This document shows, piece after piece, positions 1-7,261 of a stretch of DNA of 12,929 nt. Location: NCBI GenBank assembly GCA_007128865.1, contig SKWP01000073.1, positions 1 to 12,929 of the forward strand, in the 5' to 3' direction. The position numbers were made by a program, and so were the translations under genes. Position 1 is the first letter of the stretch; every line of letters starts with the position of its first letter. Below the pieces are notes generated by a model. The model saw nothing but the letters and a program-made list of their open reading frames with translations. It was not told where the DNA came from and did no database searches. The DNA is from Paracoccaceae bacterium (GTDB taxonomy: Bacteria > Pseudomonadota > Alphaproteobacteria > Rhodobacterales > Rhodobacteraceae).

Positions 1-207
1 CATTTCGTCGCCGCGCTCGGGGTCTACCCGCACAGCGACAACATCCCTGCCCCGGTCCTGGTGGAATACGACCTGGGCGAGAACCCGTTGCGCGATGCAA
101 TCCTGAAGCAGCCCTTGCGCCCGAAGGATGGCGAAATCGCCCTGCCCCATGGCCCGGGGCTCGGCATCGACCTGGACGATGCCGCGCTGCAGGCCTTTGC
201 TGGCTGA
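1..207 (+). CDS. Enolase-superfamily (mandelate racemase/muconate-lactonizing type) enzyme, 3' end only
   Basis: Only the last 68 codons lie in the window, in frame 1, ending at the TGA at 205-207. The residues read ...PHSDNIPAPVLVEYDLGENP, then a stretch of about 20 ending LPHGPGLGIDLDD. This is the usual C-terminal tail of mandelate racemase/muconate lactonizing enzyme relatives: an 'EyD...NPlrd' segment, then a 'dG.i.lP.gPGLGi.lD' segment. Such enzymes abstract a proton alpha to a carboxylate using Mg2+, and most catabolic members dehydrate sugar acids or racemise or cyclise acids. The catalytic barrel is outside the window, so the reaction cannot be chosen. The next gene starts about 20 bases downstream on the same strand, so it is probably the upstream member of the operon. 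Family call is confident; the specific function is unknown. Confidence 0.82.
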   Translation, partial: HFVAALGVYPHSDNIPAPVLVEYDLGENPLRDAILKQPLRPKDGEIALPHGPGLGIDLDDAALQAFAG

Positions 208-231
208 CGACGGGATACGGGGGAAATGGCC

Positions 232-1272
232 ATGCCGGAAACCGTGACCGCCACGCCACCGCCCCATCCGGCCGGAACACCGATCCTTCGGATCGACAAC
301 CTCTGCACATGGTTCGACATCGACGAGGATCGGGTCCTGCGCGCGGTAAACGGCGTGTCGCTGAGCCTGGCCGAGGGCGAAACCCTTGCCGTGGTCGGCG
401 AATCCGGATCGGGAAAATCGGTGACCGGGCTGACCGTGATGCGGCTGCTGATGCGCAGCCCTGCCCGCATCGTCGCCGGCTCGGTGCATTTTGCCCGCAA
501 GGACGGCCGCACGGTTGATCTGCTGACCCTTCCCGAGGCCGAGATGCGGCGCATCCGGGGCAGCGAGATCGCGATGATCTTTCAGGATCCGATGTCATCG
601 CTGAACCCGGTGTTTCCGGTGGGCGAACAGATTGCCGAAGGGCTGCGCCTGCATCGCCAGATGTCGCGCGGTGCTGCCCGGACACGGGCGACAGAGTTGC
701 TGGAACTGGTCGGCATCGCCGACCCGGCCCGGCGTGCCGACGAATACCCGCATCAGCTGTCGGGCGGGATGCGCCAGCGGGTGATGATCGCCATGGCGCT
801 GGCCTGCGACCCGCGGCTGCTGATCGCCGACGAACCGACAACCGCGCTCGACGTCACCATTCAGGCACAGATCATGGAGCTGCTGCGCGACCTGCAGCGG
901 CGGTCGCGGATGGCGATGATCTTCGTCACCCATGACCTGAATCTGGTGGCCGAGATCGCCGACCGCGTGGCGGTGATGTACTGCGGCCAGGTGGTCGAGG
1001 AAGGGCCGGTTTCGGTGTTGCTGGACAATCCCCGTCACCCCTATACCCGCGCCCTGCTGCAATGCATCCCCGAACGCGACCCCGAAACCGGCCGCGCCAC
1101 CGTGCGGCCGATTGCGGGAAAGATCGCCAATCCGCTGGCACCGCCCGAAGGCTGCCGGTTCCATCCACGCTGTCCGCATGTCGCCGATATCTGCCGCAAG
1201 GGTGAGCCCGGGCTGCAGGACAGCGGGGCCGGCCACATGACGCGCTGCCTGCGCTGGCGCGAAATCGCATGA
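232..1272 (+). CDS. Dipeptide/oligopeptide-type ABC transporter ATPase (DppD/OppD-like)
   Basis: This is the first of two ATP-hydrolysing subunits of a Dpp/Opp-type importer. It would sit on the cytoplasmic face and bind the EAA loops of the permeases at 6289 and 7262. Numbering from the ATG at 232, the Walker A GESGSGKS is at 56-63, the Q-loop Gln at 118, the signature LSGGMRQR at 176-183, Walker B LLIADEP at 196-202 and the H-loop His at 234. All catalytic residues are present. The tail carries the oligopeptide/dipeptide C-terminal extension, with '[11 protein letters not shown]' and a Cys-containing '[10 protein letters not shown]' region. At 346 aa it has normal family length. An in-frame ATG lies at 226, but GGGGGA at 219-224 gives 7-nt spacing only to the ATG at 232. 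The 3' end overlaps the next gene by ATGA. Confidence 0.93.
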   Translation: MPETVTATPPPHPAGTPILRIDNLCTWFDIDEDRVLRAVNGVSLSLAEGETLAVVGESGSGKSVTGLTVMRLLMRSPARIVAGSVHFARKDGRTVDLLTLPEAEMRRIRGSEIAMIFQDPMSSLNPVFPVGEQIAEGLRLHRQMSRGAARTRATELLELVGIADPARRADEYPHQLSGGMRQRVMIAMALACDPRLLIADEPTTALDVTIQAQIMELLRDLQRRSRMAMIFVTHDLNLVAEIADRVAVMYCGQVVEEGPVSVLLDNPRHPYTRALLQCIPERDPETGRATVRPIAGKIANPLAPPEGCRFHPRCPHVADICRKGEPGLQDSGAGHMTRCLRWREIA

Positions 1273-2282
1273 CTGCCGCCGCGCCCATCCCCACGGCGAC
1301 CGCCGCACCGCTGCTGCGGGCAACCGGGGTGAGCAAGCATTTCCCCATCACCCGCGGGCTGCTGTCGCGCACAGTGGGTCATGTCCGCGCGGTGGAAGGC
1401 ATCGACCTGGAGATCGCGCAGGGCGAATGCCTGGGCGTCGTGGGCGAATCGGGATCGGGAAAATCGACGCTGGGGCGGGTGATCCTGCGACTTCTGGACC
1501 CGACCGCCGGGCAGATTGCCTTTGACGGCACCGATGTGGCGTCGCTGTCACCGGGCGCGTTGCGGGCCTTCCGGCGACACATGCAGATGATCTTTCAGGA
1601 TCCCTTTGCCAGCCTTAACCCGCGCATGACCGTCGGCGCCTCGATCCGCGAGGCGATGCGCCTGCATCGTGTCTGCGAACCATCGGAACTCGACGACCGG
1701 GTGGCAGGCATCCTCGGCCGGGTCGGCATGAGCCCCGACCACGCAAGCCGCTATCCGAAGGCATTCTCGGGCGGTCAGCGCCAGCGCATCGCCATTGCGA
1801 GGGCACTTGCGGTCGGCCCGCGGTTTCTGGTCGCAGACGAACCGGTTTCGGCGCTCGATGTGTCGATCCAGGCCGAAGTCATCGAACTGCTGCAGGAACT
1901 GCGGCGCGATTTCGCGCTGGCGACCCTGTTCATCAGCCACGACCTTTCGGTGGTGGAAGTCGTCGCCGAACGGGTGATGGTGATGTACCTCGGACGCACC
2001 ATGGAAACGGGCGACACCCGTCGCATCTTTGCCCGGCCGCATCACCCCTACACCAACGCCCTGCTTTCGGCGATCCCGAGCCGGCGCAGCCGCCCCGACA
2101 GGATCGTGCTGAAGGGCGAAATACCCAGCCCCTCCAACCCTCCGTCCGGCTGCGTGTTTCGCACCCGCTGCCGCCATGCCCTGCCGGAATGCGCCGCCGC
2201 GGTGCCGCCCATGCGGCAGATCGCACCGGGCCAGTGGTCGGCCTGCATCCGCGACGACATCACCACAGGGGCAGCATCATGA
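1269..2282 (+). CDS. Dipeptide/oligopeptide-type ABC transporter ATPase (DppF/OppF-like)
   Basis: This is the second ATPase of the importer, 337 aa, and would pair with the upstream subunit as a heterodimer. Walker A GESGSGKS is at 59-66, the Q-loop Gln at 110, the signature FSGGQRQR at 166-173, Walker B FLVADEP at 186-192 and the H-loop His at 224. All are intact, so both ATP sites of the dimer should be active. The 'HHPYTNALLSAIP' and 'SGCVFRTRCRHALPEC' segments form the C-terminal domain typical of this peptide-type ATPase family. The start overlaps the previous stop as ATGA (1269-1272) with no clear Shine-Dalgarno of its own, which suggests translational coupling. Being the second ATPase and having the N-terminal 'SKHFPITRG' motif favours the F-type subunit over the D-type. 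Confidence 0.93.
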   Translation: MTAAAPIPTATAAPLLRATGVSKHFPITRGLLSRTVGHVRAVEGIDLEIAQGECLGVVGESGSGKSTLGRVILRLLDPTAGQIAFDGTDVASLSPGALRAFRRHMQMIFQDPFASLNPRMTVGASIREAMRLHRVCEPSELDDRVAGILGRVGMSPDHASRYPKAFSGGQRQRIAIARALAVGPRFLVADEPVSALDVSIQAEVIELLQELRRDFALATLFISHDLSVVEVVAERVMVMYLGRTMETGDTRRIFARPHHPYTNALLSAIPSRRSRPDRIVLKGEIPSPSNPPSGCVFRTRCRHALPECAAAVPPMRQIAPGQWSACIRDDITTGAAS

Positions 2283-3226
2283 GCACGCGGACGGCCTTTG
2301 TCATCGGTGCGCGCGGGTTTGTCGGGGCCCATGTGACCCGCGCGCTGGTGACCGCCGGCTGGCATGTCTGCGCCTATGGGCCGCCGATGACCGAGAACCG
2401 GCTTGCCGGGCTGGGCGAGGCAGTCTCCGATATTCCCGGCAGCATTGCCGACGGTCCGGCGCTTTCTGCGGCGGTGAAGGCCAGCGGGGCCTCGGTGATG
2501 GTAAGCCTGGCGGCGTTCGTTTCCGGCAGCGCGGGGCTGGCGCAGGCCGGCGAGGCCGACGCCGAACGTGCCTTTGACATAAACGTGCTGGGGCTGCGGC
2601 GCTGCTTCGAGGCCGCGCGCGCCGCCGGTATCCGCCGGGTGATCTGGGCCTCGTCGACCACGGTTTACGGGCCGTCGGCGCTGTACCCCGATCAGCCGCT
2701 TGACGAAGACGCGCCGTTCCGGCCCCAGCTCACCTATGGCCTGACCAAGGCGATGGCCGAGCTGCTGTCGGATCACGAACGCGACCGCCACGGCACCGAG
2801 GCGGTCGCGGTGCGCCTGCCGCTCGTGTTCGGGCCGGGGCTGTGGTACCGGGGCGCGGCGGCAGCGCTGCTTGATCTGTTCGCGGCGGCACGTCCGGGCG
2901 GGCGACACCTGCTGAAGGGGCCATCAGCCCCGGTGGACCTGATGTACGCACCCGACGCCGGCGCGGCCTTTGCGGCATTGTGCGACCATCCCGGACCGCT
3001 GGCCGGGCGCTATACCGTGAACGGTTTCACCATCACCTTTCCGGAGCTTTGTGTGCTGCTGAACCGGCTGGTGCCCGGGTTTGCCGCCGACTTCGAGGAA
3101 CTGTCGCCGCCGGTCGTCTATCCGCTGGTCAGCGCGGCGCGGTTCGCCCGCGACACCGGCTTTTCCCCCCGTTTCGACGCCGAAGCTTCGGCGCGGGACT
3201 ATCTGCGACATCTGGAGGAACCATGA
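2279..3226 (+). CDS. NAD(P)-dependent epimerase/dehydratase-type extended SDR
   Basis: A 315-aa Rossmann-fold enzyme of the extended short-chain dehydrogenase family. The N-terminal nucleotide-binding motif GARGFVG is at 10-16, the active-site Ser/Thr strand 'ASSTTVYGP' near 124-132, and the YxxxK pair is Tyr153/Lys157. Family members oxidise, epimerise or dehydrate sugars, sugar acids or hydroxy acids. In a catabolic operon an NAD+-dependent dehydrogenation of a hydroxy acid or sugar acid is plausible, but the substrate cannot be read. The frame is open further upstream, but the ATG at 2279 overlaps the preceding stop (ATGA 2279-2282), has AGGGG at 2267-2271 with 7-nt spacing, and is followed at once by the Rossmann strand, so it is the start. 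The gene overlaps the next by ATGA. Family confident, reaction not. Confidence 0.88.
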   Translation: MSTRTAFVIGARGFVGAHVTRALVTAGWHVCAYGPPMTENRLAGLGEAVSDIPGSIADGPALSAAVKASGASVMVSLAAFVSGSAGLAQAGEADAERAFDINVLGLRRCFEAARAAGIRRVIWASSTTVYGPSALYPDQPLDEDAPFRPQLTYGLTKAMAELLSDHERDRHGTEAVAVRLPLVFGPGLWYRGAAAALLDLFAAARPGGRHLLKGPSAPVDLMYAPDAGAAFAALCDHPGPLAGRYTVNGFTITFPELCVLLNRLVPGFAADFEELSPPVVYPLVSAARFARDTGFSPRFDAEASARDYLRHLEEP

Positions 3227-3684
3227 GCCTCGAAGCCCGATTGCAGGCGATGGGCTACAGCCTGCCCGAAGCCGCCCGGCCCGCCTTCCAGTATGTGCCC
3301 GTCACCGTGCACGCCGGGGTTGCCTATGTCGCCGGCCAGTTGCCGAAGGTGGACGGCGAGGTGCGCATCTTCGGCAAGGTCGGCGCCGAGGTCAGCATCG
3401 AACAGGCCGAAGAGGCCGCCCGCATCTGCATCCTTCAGGGGCTTGCCTGCCTTGTGGAAACGCTGGGCGGCAGCGACCGGATCGAACGGATCCTGAAGGT
3501 AACCGGCTTCATCGCGTCCGCGCCGGGATTCAACGCACAGCCCAAGGTGCTGGATGCGGCGTCCTTCCTGCTGTTCGAGGCGATGGGCGACGCCGGCCGG
3601 CATGCGCGTTCGGCCGTAGGCGTGGCCGAGCTGCCGCGCAACGCGCCGGTGGAGATCGAACTGATCGCGGCCGTCCGCGCCTGA
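3223..3684 (+). CDS. RidA-family (YjgF/YER057c/UK114) protein
   Basis: A 153-aa Rid-family protein. The archetype RidA hydrolyses reactive enamine/imine intermediates released by pyridoxal-phosphate or oxidase enzymes. Here the core reads 'AGVAYVAGQLP' at 31-41, followed by 'HARSAVGVAELP' at 127-138 and 'VEIELIAAVRA' at the end. Arg129 occupies the place of the RidA Arg that binds the carboxylate of the substrate. It is longer than the roughly 128-aa RidA archetype because of an N-terminal extension and a longer internal segment, so it belongs to one of the larger Rid subgroups. Whether it deaminates is inferred, not shown. The ATG at 3223 overlaps the preceding stop and has GGAGG at 3214-3218. 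Its place between an oxidoreductase and an amidohydrolase suggests an amino-substituted intermediate in the pathway. Confidence 0.88.
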   Translation: MSLEARLQAMGYSLPEAARPAFQYVPVTVHAGVAYVAGQLPKVDGEVRIFGKVGAEVSIEQAEEAARICILQGLACLVETLGGSDRIERILKVTGFIASAPGFNAQPKVLDAASFLLFEAMGDAGRHARSAVGVAELPRNAPVEIELIAAVRA

Positions 3685-3698
3685 ACGGGAGAAAAAGC

Positions 3699-4478
3699 AT
3701 GTCAGAATGGTTCGAGCTATCGGATATGACCTCGCGCGAATTCGCCGCGGCGCGCGCAACGATCCGCCTGGCGCTGGTGCCCGTGGGTGCCACCGAACAG
3801 CACGGCCCGAACCTCGCGCTCGGAACCGACTATGTGATCGCGCATCGGCTGTCGCAGCGGCTGGCCGCCCTGATGCACCCGGCTGCCGTGGTGCTGCCGC
3901 CGGTGCCGCTGGGGCTTTCCTATCACCACACCGGCTTTCCCGGAACGCTGAGCTTTTCGCCCGAAACCTTCACCGCCGTGTGCATGGATATTGCGCGGTC
4001 GCTGAAACAGCAGGGCATCGAGCATGTGCTGTTCATGAATGGCCACAACGGCAATTCGGCGGTACTGAACGTGGCCGCGACGAAGATCCGCTACGATCTT
4101 GGCATGCAGGCGGCGGTGGCGTTCTGGTTCCAGCAGGCCGGAGACGTGGTCCGCAAACATGCCCGAACCGAACGCTATGGCCACGCCTGCGAGATCGAGA
4201 CCAGCGTGCTGATGGCCCTGGCCCCCGACATGGTGCGCGGCGACAGCCTGGAGGCCGGCGACATGCTGCCGGTGACGCTGGATCATGCCTTCAACAACCA
4301 GCCATTCTTTCTGACCGTGCCGGTGCCGTTTCACGAACAGACCCGCAACGGTGTCTTCGGCGATGCCCGGCTGGCCAGCCCCGAGGCTGGCGAAGCGATT
4401 GTCACGGCGGCGCTGGCCCGCACGCGCGCCTTTGCCGAAACCTTCCTGGCCACCGCTTGCGGCGGGGCCGGGAAATGA
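3699..4478 (+). CDS. Creatininase-family metal-dependent amidohydrolase
   Basis: A 259-aa member of the creatininase family, whose known members hydrolyse cyclic amides or formamides (creatinine, a formylamino-pyrimidine) using divalent metals. The hallmark 'GATEQHGPNLALGTD' spans residues 30-44 and supplies metal ligands Glu33, His35 and Asp44. 'MNGHNGN' at 113-119 and 'GHACEIETS' at 161-169 carry further conserved His/Glu residues. 'YHHTGFPGTLS' at 75-85 is also typical. Length is normal and there is no signal peptide, so it is cytoplasmic. The ATG at 3699 has GGGAGA at 3687-3692, 6 nt upstream. Its place inside a peptide-type importer operon suggests that the imported solute contains an amide or lactam bond. 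Creatinine itself is not implied. Confidence 0.9.
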   Translation: MSEWFELSDMTSREFAAARATIRLALVPVGATEQHGPNLALGTDYVIAHRLSQRLAALMHPAAVVLPPVPLGLSYHHTGFPGTLSFSPETFTAVCMDIARSLKQQGIEHVLFMNGHNGNSAVLNVAATKIRYDLGMQAAVAFWFQQAGDVVRKHARTERYGHACEIETSVLMALAPDMVRGDSLEAGDMLPVTLDHAFNNQPFFLTVPVPFHEQTRNGVFGDARLASPEAGEAIVTAALARTRAFAETFLATACGGAGK

Positions 4479-4609
4479 CTGCGATCATTCCTTCGCACCC
4501 GGCCCTGCCGCCGCCCGCGGCCGGCGCCGGAAAGCAGGCAGAACCCGGTCCTGCCGGCGCGCGAAGGGTCCCGACAACGGCTCCGGGCATAAAGGGAGAA
4601 GAAGGATGA
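4475..4609 (+). CDS. Possible 44-aa coupling/leader ORF between amidohydrolase and binding protein
   Basis: The reading frame starts with an ATG overlapping the amidohydrolase stop (ATGA 4475-4478) and ends with a TGA overlapping the binding-protein ATG (ATGA 4606-4609). It fills the whole 127-nt spacer. The peptide is rich in Pro, Ala and Gly, with no recognisable domain, signal or membrane segment. The double overlap could be chance, or translation through it could open the hairpin at 4524-4560 and couple the two neighbours. I would not call it a protein gene without experimental or comparative support. Confidence 0.2.
   Translation: MTAIIPSHPALPPPAAGAGKQAEPGPAGARRVPTTAPGIKGEEG
4524..4560 (+). 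promoter_or_regulatory. Bulged hairpin upstream of the binding-protein gene
   Basis: GCGCCG (4524-4529) pairs with CGGCGC (4555-4560), and GCAGG (4534-4538) with CCTGC (4550-4554). This leaves a 4-nt bulge (GAAA) and an 11-nt loop. It lies between the amidohydrolase stop and the Shine-Dalgarno AAAGGGAG at 4591-4598. There is no T-tract, so it looks more like an RNA-processing or stability element than a terminator. Function is inferred from position only. Confidence 0.4.
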
Positions 4610-6201
4610 ACGGACTGTCAGGTATTTCCACCTTGCGGCGCCTGTGGCTGGGTGCCGCCCTGGCCGGATCGGCAACCGCGCTTGCCGGCGCTGCCACCGC
4701 CGACATAAGCCCGCTGCTGTACGGGCCAGAACCCGATGCCGTACGCAGCGGCGGGTCGCTGACCTATGGCTCGCTGGTCGAGCCGCCGGCGCTCGACCCC
4801 TTCCACCAGGGGGCAGATGCACGCATCCGGGTGACCACGCTGATCTATCAGGGGCTGTTCTACGAGGGCGAAGACGGGCCGATCCCGTTGCTGGCGCGGG
4901 ACTTCGAGGTTTCGGACGACGGGCTTGTCTATACCTTCCACCTGCGCGACGGCGTGCGTTTCCACACCGGCGGAGAAATGACCGCCGCGGATGTCAAATA
5001 CTCCTACGACTACATCCGCGATCCCGACAACGGCTCGCCCGGTGCCGGTGACTTCAACATGATCGACGAGATCCGCGTCATCGACGATCTGACCGTCGAA
5101 TTCGTGCTGACCTCTCCCAATGCCTCGCTGCCGATGGCGCTGGGCAACAAGTACGGCGCCGTGGTTCCCGCCGGCACCTTCGATGCCGACGGCTCGCGCG
5201 CGGCAATGAACGACCGCAGCGTCGGCACCGGCCCGTTCATGATCCGCGAATACCAGCCCAACAGCTTTCTGGAACTGGAGCGTTTTGCGGACTACTGGCA
5301 ACCCGGCCTGCCGTATCTGGACGAGATCACCTATCTCTACCTGCCCAACAACGCCGCGCTGCTGGTCGCGCTGCAGAACAACCGGGTGGATGTGGCACGC
5401 CTTGGCCGGCCGCAGGATGCCGAGCAGATCGAGGGCATGCCGAACATCACCGTGCAGCGCTGGCCGGCGCTGGAACAGAAGGCGCTGGATCTCGATTCGA
5501 ACTATGGCGCCCTGAGCGATGAAAGGGTGCGGCAGGCCATTTCGCTGGCGGTCGACAAGGAGGAAATCCTTCAGGCCGCAATCGGCGGCTATGGAACCGT
5601 GATCCACACCATCGTGGCCGGAATGCAGGAAAGCTGGGGCGTCCCGCGGGACGAGCTGGACTTCCAGGGCCCGGACCGCGAACGCGCCCGCGCCCTGCTG
5701 GAAGAAGCCGGCCACGGCAGCGGCGTTGACCTGACCCTGACCACCATCATCGGCTATGACTGGATGGACCCGGCGGCGGTGACCCTGCGCGAGCAACTGG
5801 CCGAGATCGGCGTGAACCTCGAAATTCGCCGCGTCGATCTGGGCGTCTGGATCGACAATTTCCGCAGCCGCAACATGGGCTTCACCTTCAACGACTGGGC
5901 CACGCAGCCTGACCCGAACCTGCTGTTCTTCCGCCATTTCCACCAGCAGCCGCAGGGCGCCGATTTCCGCAACTGGAACAACGACGTAGCGTCGGAACTG
6001 CTGCGCCAGGGCCAGCAGGAAAGCGACCCCGAAGCCCGCCGGGCCATCTACCGCGACTTCCAGAAGGAGCTGGCCCGAAGCGTGCCGACCATCATGCTGT
6101 TCAGCGCCGATCATGTGACGGTCACCAGCAACCGGGTCCACAACTTCTGGCAGCACCCCACCGGCTGGCATTTCGGCCTGGTCAAGACGCAGGTCGAATA
6201 A
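4606..6201 (+). CDS. Periplasmic solute-binding protein, family 5 (peptide/nickel/opine type)
   Basis: A 531-aa extracellular solute-binding protein that gives the importer its specificity. Residues 1-32 form a signal peptide: Arg-Arg at 11-12, an Ala/Leu-rich core, and a likely cleavage after Ala-Thr-Ala32 before Asp33. The mature chain opens with 'GGSLTYGSLVEPPALDP', then 'LIYQGLFYEGEDG', 'LARDFEVSDDGLVYTFHLRD' and 'GVRFHTGGEMTAADVKYSYD'. These are the standard N-lobe motifs of the DppA/OppA family. The later 'VRQAISLAVDKEEIL' is also typical. The family takes dipeptides, oligopeptides, opines, nickel chelates and oligosaccharides, and the ligand cannot be deduced here. The ATG at 4606 has AAAGGGAG at 4591-4598 with 7-nt spacing and immediately begins the signal peptide. 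The frame is open upstream but lacks these signals. Confidence 0.93.
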   Translation: MNGLSGISTLRRLWLGAALAGSATALAGAATADISPLLYGPEPDAVRSGGSLTYGSLVEPPALDPFHQGADARIRVTTLIYQGLFYEGEDGPIPLLARDFEVSDDGLVYTFHLRDGVRFHTGGEMTAADVKYSYDYIRDPDNGSPGAGDFNMIDEIRVIDDLTVEFVLTSPNASLPMALGNKYGAVVPAGTFDADGSRAAMNDRSVGTGPFMIREYQPNSFLELERFADYWQPGLPYLDEITYLYLPNNAALLVALQNNRVDVARLGRPQDAEQIEGMPNITVQRWPALEQKALDLDSNYGALSDERVRQAISLAVDKEEILQAAIGGYGTVIHTIVAGMQESWGVPRDELDFQGPDRERARALLEEAGHGSGVDLTLTTIIGYDWMDPAAVTLREQLAEIGVNLEIRRVDLGVWIDNFRSRNMGFTFNDWATQPDPNLLFFRHFHQQPQGADFRNWNNDVASELLRQGQQESDPEARRAIYRDFQKELARSVPTIMLFSADHVTVTSNRVHNFWQHPTGWHFGLVKTQVE

Positions 6202-6245
6202 TCGCCGCATGAATGCGGGCAACCCCGCCCGTGCCGCGAAAAGAC

Positions 6246-6272
6246 TGGTCGCGCCGGTTTCCGGCGCGACCA
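6246..6272 (+). promoter_or_regulatory. Perfect 12-bp hairpin between binding protein and permease
   Basis: TGGTCGCGCCGG (6246-6257) and CCGGCGCGACCA (6261-6272) are exact reverse complements around a TTT loop. The stem is almost all G/C. It starts 45 nt after the binding-protein stop and ends 5 nt before the AAGGGA Shine-Dalgarno (6277-6282) of the permease. No T-tract follows. In ABC operons, hairpins at this junction are known to protect the upstream mRNA from 3' exonucleases or to cause partial termination, so that binding protein exceeds permease. That role is inferred here. Confidence 0.7.
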
Positions 6273-6288
6273 TGGCAAGGGAACCGTG

Positions 6289-7242
6289 ATGGGCGCCTAT
6301 CTCGTCAAACGCCTGGCTGCTTCGGTGGTCACAGCAATCCTGTCCAGCATGGCGGTATTCCTGCTGGTGCGGGCTGTCCCGGGCGACGTGGTCGCCCAGA
6401 TGCTGGGCCAAAGCGGCGCGCGCGGATCGGCCGCCGAGGAATCGCTGCGGCGGTTCTTCGGGCTCGATCAACCCTTGTGGCAGCAGTACCTGAGCTGGCT
6501 CTGGGGGGTGCTGCAGGGCGACCTGGGCGAAAGCTGGGTACGTGGCCGTCCGGTTGCACAAATGGTCGTCAACGCCTTCATGGTGACCCTGCAACTGGGT
6601 CTGATGACGCTGGTATTCGCAACCGTCATCGGTGTCCCGCTGGGGCTTGTCGCCGGCCTGTACGAAGGCCGCCGGATCGACAGCCTGATACAGGGCTTCA
6701 ACATCCTGGGTCTGTCGGCGCCGGTGTTCTGGCTGGGCCTGATGCTTCTGGTGGTGGTGTCACAGACCTTTGCCTGGTCGCCACCGCTGATCTACAGAAC
6801 CCCCGGGCGCGATCTCGGCCAGAACCTCGAAATCATGCTGCTGCCGCTGCTGTCGCTGGGTGTATTGCAGGCAGCGGCCTACAGCCAGTTCACCCGCCAA
6901 TGCGTGGTCAGCGCCTTTTCACAGGATTACGTGCGCACCGCGGTCGCCAAGGGGCTGCCGATGCGGGTGGTGTTCTTCAAGCACATCCTGCGCAACATCA
7001 TGATCCCGCTGGTCACCTTCATGGGCCTGATCCTGATCCAGATTCTGGGCGGAACGGTGGTGATCGAAACGCTGTTCGCCCTGCCCGGTCTTGGCAGGCT
7101 GCTGATCTCGGCAATCGAGACCCGCGATTATCCGGTGGTCCAGGGCGCGCTGCTTCTGGTGGTGTTCACCGCACTGCTGGTGAACCTGCTGGTGGACATG
7201 CTCTACCATGTGATCGACCCGAGGGTGCGGGTCGGTGGCTGA
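6289..7242 (+). CDS. Dipeptide/oligopeptide-type ABC permease (DppB/OppB-like)
   Basis: A 317-aa inner-membrane subunit with the DppB plan. The first membrane segment is near residues 9-30, followed by a long periplasmic loop with 'FFGLDQPLWQQYLSWLWG' and 'GDLGESW' (56-83). Five more segments lie near 99-124, 135-160, 183-204, 238-262 and 286-306. The EAA loop that contacts the ATPases reads 'DYVRTAVAKGLPM...HILRN' at 213-236. A GTG at 6286 directly precedes the ATG at 6289. AAGGGA at 6277-6282 spaces better to the ATG (6 nt), so that start was taken. It lies just downstream of the 12-bp hairpin and is followed after 19 nt by the second permease. Confidence 0.93.
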   Translation: MGAYLVKRLAASVVTAILSSMAVFLLVRAVPGDVVAQMLGQSGARGSAAEESLRRFFGLDQPLWQQYLSWLWGVLQGDLGESWVRGRPVAQMVVNAFMVTLQLGLMTLVFATVIGVPLGLVAGLYEGRRIDSLIQGFNILGLSAPVFWLGLMLLVVVSQTFAWSPPLIYRTPGRDLGQNLEIMLLPLLSLGVLQAAAYSQFTRQCVVSAFSQDYVRTAVAKGLPMRVVFFKHILRNIMIPLVTFMGLILIQILGGTVVIETLFALPGLGRLLISAIETRDYPVVQGALLLVVFTALLVNLLVDMLYHVIDPRVRVGG

Positions 7243-7261
7243 ACGCGAAAGGAGTCAGGCA

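Noticed and set aside
4624..4660. Twin-arginine (Tat) signal in the binding protein
   Set aside because: Arg11-Arg12 is followed by Leu-Trp-Leu, but the residue before the pair is Leu rather than Ser/Thr and no Lys follows. An ordinary Sec signal explains the sequence, although Tat is not fully excluded.
4618..6594. Very long open frame on the - strand opposite the binding-protein gene (658 codons)
   Set aside because: It lies antisense to a clear family-5 binding protein with signal peptide and motifs. Its residues (His/Arg/Gln/Gly-rich) are what GC-rich codons give when read in reverse, and no domain is recognisable.
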